Origin: Roseimarinus sediminis
GTDB lineage: Bacteria; Bacteroidota; Bacteroidia; Bacteroidales; Prolixibacteraceae
Reading direction: 5' to 3'
DNA length: 64,000 bases
NCBI RefSeq assembly: GCF_050433125.1
Contig: NZ_JBNPXV010000013.1
Location: 74,626 to 138,625 of the forward strand
Each line of letters opens with the position of its first letter. The stretch's first letter is position 1. Position numbers and translations under genes: made by a program. Of the stretch, positions 56,122-63,906 are shown piece after piece. Below the pieces are notes generated by a model. The model saw only the letters and a list, made by a program, of their open reading frames with translations. It ran no database searches and was not told where the DNA came from.

Positions 56122-57450
56122 TCATTGTCCTGCATGGGCGTAAACCTGCACACCTTCAACATGTCCGTGTTGGTTGATCTCCCTGAGTTCAAAATCTATC
56201 ACCTGGTTAGCCAGTTGCTCATCCCAGGGGGCTTCAACACGTACATAATTGTCGGTCCAGCCAAATATGCGGTCGCCCTTTTGCTGATGTTCAAAAAGCA
56301 CTTTGCGTGTTTTCCCCAGCTGCGACTGATAAAACATGCTCAGTTTTCGTTCCGAAAGATCGAGGTAACGTTGCACCCTTGCTTTGCGCTCGGGTACCGG
56401 AACCACGTGTGGAATCTTCAAAGCAAAGGTGCCGGGCCGTTCAGAATAAGGAAATACATGCAGCTGACTCACATCCTGATCAACTACAAACTGGTACGAA
56501 TCTTTAAAGAAATCGTCGGTTTCGCCATTGGTACCTGCAATCACATCAACGCCAATAAAGGCATCGGGCATCAGCGCTTTGATGCGCTCCACCCTTTCAG
56601 CAAACACCTCGCGCTGGTATTTCCGCTTCATCAAGGCCAGTACTTCGTTGGAACCCGCCTGAAGAGGAATATGAAAATGAGGAACAAAGCGCTTCGAAGC
56701 AGCAACAAACTCAATAATTTCATCCGTAAGCAAATTGGGTTCCACCGACGAAATCCTGATGCGTTCCAATCCTTCCACCTCGTCGAGTGCCTTCAGTAAA
56801 TCGATGAACTTTTCACCTGTTGAACGGCCAAAATCACCAATATTCACTCCTGTAAGTATGATCTCCCGGGTGCCTTTAGCTACTACTTTACGGGCTTCGG
56901 CCACGGTATTCTCAATCGAATCGTTGCGACTCATTCCCCGGGCCATCGGGATGGTGCAAAAAGTGCAAAAATAGTTACACCCGTCCTGTACCTTTAAAAA
57001 AGTACGGGTACGGTCGCCATAGGAATACGACGAAAAAAAGTTTTTGATTTTGCGGTGATCGGTAACCCTGACAATGGGCGCCTCATTTTTTTCGAGGCCG
57101 TTAACATAGCTGGTGATGTTCATTTTCTCGCCCGAACCCAGCACATAATCGACCCCTTTCAGATGCGCCACCTCATCGCTCTTCAACTGGGCATAACATC
57201 CGGTTACCATCATTACAGCATTCGGATTGCGCTTCATGGCCGATCGGATCAGGTTGCGGCTTTTCTTGTCGCTCTCGGCAGTCACCGTGCATGAATTAAT
57301 TACATACACATCGGCCTCTTCCTTGTAATCGACCCGCTCAAAGCCCATTTCCTCAAACTTGCGGGCCATGCTCGACGATTCTGCAAAATTGAGTTTGCAA
57401 CCCAGTGTATAAAACGCTACTTTCTTCCCTTTGTAATCGTGCTCCGTCAT
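56122..57450 (-). CDS. mtaB: tRNA t6A37 methylthiotransferase
   Basis: MtaB adds a methylthio group to t6A at position 37 of tRNAs, using two [4Fe-4S] clusters. The N-terminal domain has the three cluster cysteines (YTLGCKLN, NSCTVTAESD, MVTGCYAQL). The radical-SAM motif is CNYFCTFCTIPMARG. A C-terminal TRAM-like segment (LGKTRKVLFEHQQ) ends the protein. The frame is open to 57588, but the first 46 codons are unlike the family and precede a -7 element, so ATG 57450 (MTEHDYKGKKVAF) is the start, giving 442 residues. It is divergent from the xylose regulator gene. Confidence 0.95.
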   Translation of the reverse strand: MTEHDYKGKKVAFYTLGCKLNFAESSSMARKFEEMGFERVDYKEEADVYVINSCTVTAESDKKSRNLIRSAMKRNPNAVMMVTGCYAQLKSDEVAHLKGVDYVLGSGEKMNITSYVNGLEKNEAPIVRVTDHRKIKNFFSSYSYGDRTRTFLKVQDGCNYFCTFCTIPMARGMSRNDSIENTVAEARKVVAKGTREIILTGVNIGDFGRSTGEKFIDLLKALDEVEGLERIRISSVEPNLLTDEIIEFVAASKRFVPHFHIPLQAGSNEVLALMKRKYQREVFAERVERIKALMPDAFIGVDVIAGTNGETDDFFKDSYQFVVDQDVSQLHVFPYSERPGTFALKIPHVVPVPERKARVQRYLDLSERKLSMFYQSQLGKTRKVLFEHQQKGDRIFGWTDNYVRVEAPWDEQLANQVIDFELREINQHGHVEGVQVYAHAGQ

Positions 57451-57478
57451 CTTCTTTGCCTTCTTCTTTTCTGAGGGG

Positions 57479-57486
57479 CAAAGATA
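57479..57486 (-). promoter_or_regulatory. -7 promoter element for mtaB
   Basis: The minus strand reads TATCTTTG, matching TAnnTTTG, 29 bases before ATG 57450. It lies inside the longer open frame and so decides the shorter start. Confidence 0.55.
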
Positions 57487-57603
57487 TAATTTTTGGAATA
57501 ATTCTAAATAACAGTCTTTTATAAATTTCTTTTGCCTGTTCCCAACCCCTTTCTCCACAATCGCCAGCAAAAAATTCCGCCGCCTCATTGAATATTCATT
57601 TTC

Positions 57604-57640
57604 CTGTTCTATATTTGCAGACCAGAACAGACCAGAACAG
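57604..57640 (+). promoter_or_regulatory. xylR promoter with three operator half-sites
   Basis: TATATTTG (57610-57617) is a perfect TAnnTTTG -7 element. CTGTTCT (57604-57610) abuts it, and its reverse complement AGAACAG occurs twice just downstream (57624-57630 and 57634-57640) in a 10-bp tandem repeat ACCAGAACAG. The arrangement of one inverted and two direct half-sites across the promoter and the leader fits autorepression by the GntR-type regulator encoded from 57642. The regulator binding is inferred. Confidence 0.55.
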
Positions 57641-57641
57641 C

Positions 57642-58637
57642 ATGTCGTTTCAATTCAACATCAACACACAATCCAACTCGCTGAAATACATTCAGCTGGT
57701 CGATGCCATTGCCAATGCCATCAGTGAAGGCTCACTGGCACATGGCGACATGCTGCCTTCGGTCAACGAGCTGGTAAAAAATGCCTCGCTCTCGCGCGAT
57801 ACGGTTTTTAAGGCCTACAGTGAACTGAAAAACCGGGGCATTGTTGAATCGGTCCCCAACCGGGGTTACTTTGTTTCGAAACAACTCAACAGGGTATTGC
57901 TTTTCCTCGATACATTCAAAGCTTACAAGGAAGTATTGTACGATGGTTTCCGCTCCAATCTGCCTGAAAATATCTCGGTCGATCTGATGTTTCACCATTA
58001 CAATTTCAAGGTGTTCGAAACCATCATCAACGACAGTATAGGTAAATACAGTCATTACATTATCATGAATTTCGATCACCCGCGGATGAAAAAAATCATC
58101 AGCACCATCCCGACTGAAAAATTACTGGTGATCGACTGGAACATTCATACAGCAAAGCATCATTCGTACGTCAGCCAGGATTTTGGAGAAGGACTTTACC
58201 ACAACCTGGAAAAACAGCTCGACAGGATAAAAAGATATAAACGCTTTGTTTATCTCTATCCCGAAAACTGGACTTTCCACCCCAAAGAATCGATCGACAA
58301 TTTTCAGCAGTTCTGCAGCAAATACCAAATTCATTCGGAGCTGCTTTTCGATGCAAAAAAACTGAACATCGAAAAAGGAGACCTCTATTTGCTGGTAAGC
58401 GACCGGACCCTTACGCGCATACTCGATCGTGCGCACGAGGAAAAACTGGTATTGGGCCACGATGTAGGCATTATTTCGTACAACGAAACGCCCATGAAAA
58501 AATACATTAAAGAAGGCATTACGGTGATTTCGACCGATTTTATGCGCATGGGAGCGCTGGCAGCCGAGTACGTTCTGAATCCGGGTGAAATGAAAACCGT
58601 GGTTCCTACCAGCATGATTCTGCGCAACTCATTTTAA
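57642..58637 (+). CDS. xylR: Xylose regulator, GntR-type HTH with sugar-binding domain
   Basis: The 331-residue protein has a winged-helix domain at residues about 5-75 (SLKYIQLVDAIANAISEGSL, LPSVNELVKNASLSRDTVFKAYSELKNRGIV in two parts) and a periplasmic-binding-protein-like domain for a sugar ligand (LLFLDTFKAYKEVLYDGF, YIIMNFDHPRMKKIIS, VGIISYNETPMKKYIKEGIT). This combination is that of Bacteroidota XylR repressors that precede xylB-xylA-xylE. The frame is open to 57588, but the promoter shows that ATG 57642 is the start. xylB follows 37 bases downstream. Confidence 0.9.
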   Translation: MSFQFNINTQSNSLKYIQLVDAIANAISEGSLAHGDMLPSVNELVKNASLSRDTVFKAYSELKNRGIVESVPNRGYFVSKQLNRVLLFLDTFKAYKEVLYDGFRSNLPENISVDLMFHHYNFKVFETIINDSIGKYSHYIIMNFDHPRMKKIISTIPTEKLLVIDWNIHTAKHHSYVSQDFGEGLYHNLEKQLDRIKRYKRFVYLYPENWTFHPKESIDNFQQFCSKYQIHSELLFDAKKLNIEKGDLYLLVSDRTLTRILDRAHEEKLVLGHDVGIISYNETPMKKYIKEGITVISTDFMRMGALAAEYVLNPGEMKTVVPTSMILRNSF

Positions 58638-58674
58638 GTAAACAACTAACTATAAAACAATAAAACAAAACGAT

Positions 58675-60165
58675 ATGTACTTTTTAGGATACGACATAGG
58701 CAGTTCATCGGTCAAGGCATCGTTGATCAACGGAGAAAGCGGAGAGTGCCTTGCTTCCGATTTTTTCCCAAAACAGGAAATGAAAATTACAGCCAGCCAG
58801 GCCGGTTGGGCTGAACAACATCCCGACCTTTGGTGGGAAAACCTGAAACTGGCCAGCCAGTCGGTGATGAAAAGCTCGGGCATCGACCCGAAAAACATCG
58901 AAGCAATCGGTATTTCGTACCAGATGCACGGCCTGGTGGTAGTCGACAAAGATAAAAATGTACTTCGCCCCTCAATTATCTGGTGCGACAGCCGTGCTGC
59001 CGAAATTGGAAGCAGGGCTTTCGACTCACTGGGTGGCGAGCGTTGCCTGTCGAGCCTCTTGAACTCTCCGGGTAATTTTACCGCATCGAAACTGATGTGG
59101 GTAAAAGAAAATGAACCCGAAGTGTTTGCAAAAATTGATAAAATCATGTTGCCCGGCGACTACATTGCCATGCGCCTTACCGGCGAATGCAGCACCACCA
59201 TTTCGGGCCTCTCGGAAGGCATGTTCTGGGACTTCCAGGCCAACGGGCTTTCAAAGATGTTGATGGAACACTATGGATTCAGCGAATCGGTCATTCCTGA
59301 AATTCGTCCTACTTTCTCCGTACAGGGAAAGGTTACAGCAGCAGTTGCTGCTGAACTCGGACTGGCCGAAGGGATAAAAGTAAGCTACCGCGGAGGCGAC
59401 CAGCCCAACAACGCGCTGTCGCTTAATGTGCTCAACCCGGGCGAAGTAGCCACCACAGCAGGTACTTCGGGAGTTGTTTACGGAGTAAGCGACGAAGTGA
59501 AATACGATCCCTGGTCACGCGTAAATACCTTTGCCCACGTGAACCACAGCCCCGAACAAAACCGCCTGGGCGTGCTGCTTTGCATTAACGGTACCGGCAT
59601 CCTCAACTCGTGGATGAACAAAAATGTTGGCAATTCGGCCTACAATTATGTGCAAATGAACGAACTGGCCGCAAAAATCCCCATCGGCTCCGAAGGCGTA
59701 AGCATACTTCCCTTTGGAAACGGTGCCGAACGCGTTTTGCGCGACAAAAACATCGGTTCGCAAATCAGCGGAATCAGTTTCAACACCCACTCGCAGGCCC
59801 ATCTTTTCCGTGCTGCACAGGAAGGCATTGTGTTTTCATTCAACTACGGGATGGAAATCATGAAACAAATCGGAATTGATGCCCAGGTAATCCGTGCCGG
59901 AAAAGCCAACATGTTTCTGAGTCCCATTTTCCGCGAAACCCTGGCCGGCATCAGCGGTGCCACCATCGAGCTGTACAACACCGACGGTTCGATTGGCGCA
60001 GCCCGCGGAGCAGCTGTTGGATCGGGCTATTACCAGTCGTTTGCCGAAGCCTTTGGCAGTTTGAAAAAACTCGAAACCATTGTGCCCGATGCTACGAAGA
60101 AAGCAGCTTACGAAGCGGCGTATGGAAAGTGGAAAGAAGAACTGGAAAGATATAACCCCTCCTAA
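58675..60165 (+). CDS. xylB: Xylulokinase
   Basis: XylB phosphorylates D-xylulose to xylulose-5-phosphate. The FGGY-family N-terminus YFLGYDIGSSSVKASLINGE is the first ATP/phosphate motif. ISYQMHGLVVVDKDKNVLRP, WCDSRAAEIG and LPGDYIAMRLTGECSTT follow. The second domain has YRGGDQPNNALSLNVLNPGE and ATTAGTSGVVYGVS. The 496 residues match the family. The last codons (NPS and stop) come from an intergenic inverted repeat at 60156-60192, so the native C-terminus may have been slightly altered. It is in a probable operon with xylR. Confidence 0.94.
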   Translation: MYFLGYDIGSSSVKASLINGESGECLASDFFPKQEMKITASQAGWAEQHPDLWWENLKLASQSVMKSSGIDPKNIEAIGISYQMHGLVVVDKDKNVLRPSIIWCDSRAAEIGSRAFDSLGGERCLSSLLNSPGNFTASKLMWVKENEPEVFAKIDKIMLPGDYIAMRLTGECSTTISGLSEGMFWDFQANGLSKMLMEHYGFSESVIPEIRPTFSVQGKVTAAVAAELGLAEGIKVSYRGGDQPNNALSLNVLNPGEVATTAGTSGVVYGVSDEVKYDPWSRVNTFAHVNHSPEQNRLGVLLCINGTGILNSWMNKNVGNSAYNYVQMNELAAKIPIGSEGVSILPFGNGAERVLRDKNIGSQISGISFNTHSQAHLFRAAQEGIVFSFNYGMEIMKQIGIDAQVIRAGKANMFLSPIFRETLAGISGATIELYNTDGSIGAARGAAVGSGYYQSFAEAFGSLKKLETIVPDATKKAAYEAAYGKWKEELERYNPS

Positions 60166-60192
60166 CCTCCCCTAAAGGGGAGGAATCAGGGG
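60156..60192. repeat. Nested inverted repeat overlapping the end of xylB
   Basis: The inner arms CCTCCCC/GGGGAGG (60166-60172 and 60177-60183) are perfect around TAAA. Outer arms CCCCT/AGGGG (60156-60160 and 60188-60192) also match. I recall similar CCTCCCCTAAAGGGGAGG sequences scattered in Bacteroidota genomes. The stop codon of xylB (60163-60165) lies inside it. Confidence 0.75.
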
Positions 60193-60199
60193 CTACCTG

Positions 60200-60690
60200 A
60201 AAAAAGTCATTGAAAAGGGAAAGACTCATTGGTCATTAAGTAAAAAAAAGAAAGAGTCATTGAAATAGAAAAAAGTCATTGGTCATTGAGAGGAAAAAGG
60301 AAAGAGTCATTGGTCATTGAGTGAAAAAAAGAAATACAGTTGAATTTTAAAAACAACTAAAATGAAACTTGACGATTTAAAGGTATATCAAAAGGCGATG
60401 GAGCCGGGTGACAGTTGCTGGAAGGTAGTCCAGAAATTGCATTGATGTTGAATGCATACATTTCAAAAATTGGCCCAGACACAGTTCACGAAATTGAAAC
60501 CGAATACGGAAAAGGATTTACCAACGATCCTTTTTCCAATGACCCTTTCCTAAATGCTGGGAGCGATAGCGACCAGTCCCTGCCTGTCCCGATTTTCGGG
60601 AATGAGCGCAGCGATATCGGGAACCATTGACTTATTAACTTAATGACTTTTTCAATGACTTATTGACTATTGACTATTGACTTATCAACT
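60200..60690. mobile_element. Element with inverted arms of 7-bp repeats between xylB and xylA
   Basis: The left arm (60200-60330) is built of degenerate TCATTGG/TCATTGA units of seven bases in A/G-rich DNA. The right arm (about 60626-60690) has the same words in reverse complement (TCAATGACTTATTGACT, then ATTGACT repeats). Between them are the truncated four-helix-bundle frame, a second unassigned frame (60415-60630) and a TCCCGA-TTT-TCGGGA hairpin (60587-60601). No transposase is visible. Calling it mobile is an inference from the inverted arms and from its place inside an operon. Confidence 0.4.
60362..60445 (+). pseudogene. Truncated four-helix-bundle protein (rRNA intervening-sequence family)
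   Basis: The frame reads MKLDDLKVYQKAMEPGD-SCWKVVQKLH and stop, 27 residues. Its first 14 residues are the common start of the four-helix-bundle family found in 23S rRNA intervening sequences and as small stand-alone genes in Bacteroidota, which normally have about 115-125 residues. The family's central motifs are absent from all frames downstream, so this is a remnant. Confidence 0.6.
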
Positions 60691-60745
60691 TTTATTATAA
60701 ACTTCCTTCCCTGCCCCGGGCCGGGATGGACAAACAAATAGAATT

Positions 60746-62071
60746 ATGAGCGTATTAATCGGAGAAAAAGAGTACTTCAAAGGAATCGATAAGATTCAAT
60801 ACGAAGGCAAGGATTCAAAAAATCCAATGGCATTTAAATGGTACGACGAAAACAAAGTCGTAGCCGGAAAAACAATGAAAGAACACCTGCGTTTTGCAGT
60901 GGCCTACTGGCACACTTTCTGCGGAACAGGCGGCGATCCTTTTGGTCCGGGAACACAAATCTTCCCATGGGACGAGCCTAAAAACTTAATGGATGCCAAC
61001 AAGGCACGCATGGATGCAGCTTTTGAGTTCATCACCAAAATTGGTGCACCTTATTACTGTTTCCACGACACCGATGTGGCCGGCGACGGTTCGGTTTTCG
61101 AAATTGAAAAGAACCTGGCCGCCATGGTCGAAATTGCCAAACAAAAGCAAAAAGAATCGGGCGTTCAACTGCTGTGGGGTACTGCCAACGTATTCAGCAA
61201 TCCACGCTACATGAACGGCGCTTCGACCAACCCCGATTTCAACGTACTGGCCAATGCCGGCGTACAGGTAAAAAATGCCATCGACGCCACCATTGCGCTG
61301 AACGGAACCGGTTATGTATTCTGGGGAGGACGCGAAGGCTACATGAGCCTGCTGAACACCAACACCAAGAAAGAACTCGACCACCTGGGACAGTTCCTGC
61401 GCATGGCCCGCGACTATGCCCGAAAACAAGGATTCAAAGGCACTTTCTTTATCGAACCCAAACCCATGGAGCCCACCAAGCACCAGTACGATTTCGATAC
61501 CCAAACCGTATTGGGCTTCCTGAATGCTCAGGGATTGATCGACGATTTCAAACTGAATGTTGAAGTAAACCACGCTACTTTGGCCGGTCATACTTTTGCT
61601 CACGAACTGCGCATGGCTGCCGATGCAGGCAAACTGGGTTCAATCGATGCCAACAAAGGCGATTACCAAAACGGATGGGATACCGACGAATTCCCAACCA
61701 ACATTTACGAAATCACCGAAGCCATGCTCGAAATACTTCCTGCCGGAGGTTTCGAACACGGCGGTATCAACTTCGACGCCAAAACCCGTCGTAACTCTAC
61801 CGACCTGCAGGACATCTTCATCGCCCACATTGGTGGTATGGATGTATTTGCCCGTGCACTGGTGATTGCAGACAACATTCTCAGCAACTCCGACTTCCTG
61901 AAAATGCGTGCCGACCGTTACGCTTCGTTCAACAGCGGCGACGGTGCAGCCTTCGAAGCTGGTAAACTGAGCCTCGAACAACTGTACGAAGTAGCCAAAA
62001 AAGTAGGCGAACCGAAACAAATTAGTGGTAAGCAGGAAATGCTTGAACAATTGATTAATTATTATATTTGA
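60746..62071 (+). CDS. xylA: Xylose isomerase
   Basis: XylA converts D-xylose to D-xylulose with two divalent metals. The 441-residue sequence has FAVAYWHTFCGTGGDPFGPG, the catalytic His-Asp in YYCFHDTDVAGDG, VFWGGREGYMSLLNT with the W and the metal-site region, KGTFFIEPKPMEPTKHQYD (metal Glu and Lys), and LNVEVNHATLAGHTFAHEL. This is the class II (longer) isomerase. It begins 581 bases after xylB. A strong terminator follows. Confidence 0.97.
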   Translation: MSVLIGEKEYFKGIDKIQYEGKDSKNPMAFKWYDENKVVAGKTMKEHLRFAVAYWHTFCGTGGDPFGPGTQIFPWDEPKNLMDANKARMDAAFEFITKIGAPYYCFHDTDVAGDGSVFEIEKNLAAMVEIAKQKQKESGVQLLWGTANVFSNPRYMNGASTNPDFNVLANAGVQVKNAIDATIALNGTGYVFWGGREGYMSLLNTNTKKELDHLGQFLRMARDYARKQGFKGTFFIEPKPMEPTKHQYDFDTQTVLGFLNAQGLIDDFKLNVEVNHATLAGHTFAHELRMAADAGKLGSIDANKGDYQNGWDTDEFPTNIYEITEAMLEILPAGGFEHGGINFDAKTRRNSTDLQDIFIAHIGGMDVFARALVIADNILSNSDFLKMRADRYASFNSGDGAAFEAGKLSLEQLYEVAKKVGEPKQISGKQEMLEQLINYYI

Positions 62072-62116
62072 TCCCATCGGATTCAATAAAAATACATGAT
62101 TAATCATGTGCACAAC

Positions 62117-62158
62117 ATTGAGCCCGATAGCAAGTCTTTTATCGGGCTCAATTTGTTT
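62117..62158 (+). terminator. Rho-independent terminator of xylA
   Basis: A perfect 13-bp stem (62117-62129 with 62140-62152) with a 10-base loop is followed by TTGTTTTC. It separates xylA from xylE. Confidence 0.85.
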
Positions 62159-62197
62159 TCTTAAGCAACTTGTAACACTAACTAATAAACAAATCTT

Positions 62198-63577
62198 ATG
62201 AATAACAACCGCTTTTATGTAATTGCCATCACCTTTGTGGCTACACTCGGCGGATTGCTTTTTGGTTACGACACCGCTGTTATTTCGGGTGCCGAAAAAT
62301 CAATCCAAAGTTATCTCATCGACAGCCAGGGACTCAGCACGCTCATTCACGGGCTGACCACCTCGAGTGCCCTCATCGGCTGTATCATTGGTGGCGCACT
62401 GTCAGGTATTCTGGCCTCAAAACTGGGACGTAAAAAGTCACTCCTGCTGGCTGCTGCCCTGTTTTTTGTTTCTGCGCTTGGATCGGCTTTTCCCGAATTC
62501 CTCTTTTTTCAGCAGGGAAACCCCACCATTGGTTTATTGCTGATGTTTAACTTCTACCGGGTAATTGGTGGTGTTGGCGTCGGACTCGCTTCGGCCGTCA
62601 CCCCCATGTACATTGGCGAAATTGCACCGGCCAACATCCGCGGGCGCCTGGTTTCGCTGAACCAGTTCGCCATTATTTTTGGTATGCTGGTGGTTTATTT
62701 TGTCAACTGGGGCATCGCCAACGGCCAAACGGTCGAATGGGTCAACTCCATCGGATGGCGCCGTATGTTCCTTTCCGAAACCATTCCGGCAGGATTGTTC
62801 GGCATCCTTCTGTTTTTTGTTCCCGAAACGCCGCGCTATCTGTCGCTTAAAGGCAACGAAGTGGAAGCAATGACCATTTTAACCCGCATCAATGGGACCG
62901 AACGTGCACGGGCTATTATGACCGATATTAAAAACAGTCTGGTGCACCATGCTTCGGCCAAACTTTTTTCCTACGGAAAGGTGGTCATCATCATTGGTAT
63001 TCTGCTATCTATTTTCCAGCAGTTTGTAGGCATTAATGTGGCGCTTTACTATGCCCCCCGCATTTTCGAAAGCATGGGCGCCGCAAAAGATGCATCGATG
63101 CTGCAAACCGTCATCATGGGACTGGTAAACGTAGTCTTTACCGTGGTGGCCATCCTAACAGTCGACAAACTGGGCCGCAAACCGCTGCTCATCATTGGTT
63201 CGGCGGGCATGGCCCTTGGCATGTTTGCCATTGCCGGACTGGCCTATTTCGAGATCATCGGCATCAGCACCCTGGTTTTCATCATCATCTACACCGCATC
63301 GTTTATGATGTCGTGGGGACCAATTACCTGGGTACTTATTTCGGAGATCTTCCCGAACAAGATACGCGGGAAAGCCATTGCCATTGCCGTTGCAGCACAG
63401 TGGGCCGCCAACTACTTCATTTCGTCGACCTATCCGGCCATGATGGAACTGAGTGGCGCAATGACCTACGGCTTTTACGGACTGATGAGCGTTCTTTCGC
63501 TGTTCTTTGTCTGGAAAATGGTTCCCGAAACCAAAGGCAAAACGCTCGAAGAACTCGAAAGCCTCTGGAAGAAATAA
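62198..63577 (+). CDS. xylE: D-xylose-proton symporter, MFS sugar porter
   Basis: The 459-residue inner-membrane protein has 12 predicted helices and the sugar-porter signatures: GGLLFGYDTAVISGAEKSIQ after helix 1, GRKKSLLLAAALFF, YIGEIAPANIRGRLVSLNQF, PETPRYLSLKGN at the central loop, QQFVGINVALYYAPRIFE (helix 7 sugar-binding QQ), and VPETKGKTLEELESLW at the end. The family imports pentoses or hexoses with protons. D-xylose is chosen from the adjacent xylA, xylB and xylR genes. Confidence 0.92.
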   Translation: MNNNRFYVIAITFVATLGGLLFGYDTAVISGAEKSIQSYLIDSQGLSTLIHGLTTSSALIGCIIGGALSGILASKLGRKKSLLLAAALFFVSALGSAFPEFLFFQQGNPTIGLLLMFNFYRVIGGVGVGLASAVTPMYIGEIAPANIRGRLVSLNQFAIIFGMLVVYFVNWGIANGQTVEWVNSIGWRRMFLSETIPAGLFGILLFFVPETPRYLSLKGNEVEAMTILTRINGTERARAIMTDIKNSLVHHASAKLFSYGKVVIIIGILLSIFQQFVGINVALYYAPRIFESMGAAKDASMLQTVIMGLVNVVFTVVAILTVDKLGRKPLLIIGSAGMALGMFAIAGLAYFEIIGISTLVFIIIYTASFMMSWGPITWVLISEIFPNKIRGKAIAIAVAAQWAANYFISSTYPAMMELSGAMTYGFYGLMSVLSLFFVWKMVPETKGKTLEELESLWKK

Positions 63578-63602
63578 ACACTTTCGAAACACATAAAACA
63601 AG

Positions 63603-63640
63603 CAGCAGCCGTGCATCAAAGCGACTGCTGTTTTTTTTTT
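63603..63640 (+). terminator. Rho-independent terminator of xylE
   Basis: CAGCAG (63603-63608) pairs with CTGCTG (63625-63630), with extra internal CG pairing, followed by ten T's. Confidence 0.75.
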
Positions 63641-63682
63641 AGGGTGTGGGAACAAGAGAAGGCAATAGAAGACAATAGGAAA

Positions 63683-63698
63683 TCCGCCAGCTGGCGGA
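63683..63698. repeat. Perfect 16-bp palindrome
   Basis: TCCGCCAGCTGGCGGA is its own reverse complement. A related imperfect copy lies at 21876-21893. Confidence 0.85.
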
Positions 63699-63730
63699 CT
63701 CGTTGCTGGTTGCTTGTTGCTGGTCACTGG

Positions 63731-63824
63731 TTGCTCGTTACTCGTTACTCGTTACTGGTTGCGGATAGTGGACTGCTAACTTGCTTCGCCACGGCTTACT
63801 CAGGCACTCAGGAACTCAGGCACT
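63731..63824 (+). repeat. 94-bp direct repeat, copy 1
   Basis: It starts TTGCTCGTTACTCGTTACTC, continues through a TGCTAACTTGCTTCGCCACG core and ends in CACTCAGG repeats. It matches 63907-64000 with one mismatch by my alignment. Confidence 0.9.
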
Positions 63825-63906
63825 CAAAAAAAAACCACAATAGAAACAATAGTACACATTAGAGGAAATGGATGCTGGTTGCTTGTTGCTCGTTACTCGT
63901 TGCTCG

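Noticed and set aside
55984..56799. 271-codon plus-strand frame overlapping mtaB
   Set aside because: Opposite the C-terminal coding part of mtaB, with no promoter or family motif.
60415..60630. 71-codon frame in the xyl intergenic element as a real gene
   Set aside because: It overlaps the four-helix remnant, is interrupted by hairpin repeats and has a low-complexity Asp/Asn/Pro end. No family was recognised.
60986..61603. 205-codon minus-strand frame in xylA
   Set aside because: Antisense to a well-supported isomerase gene.
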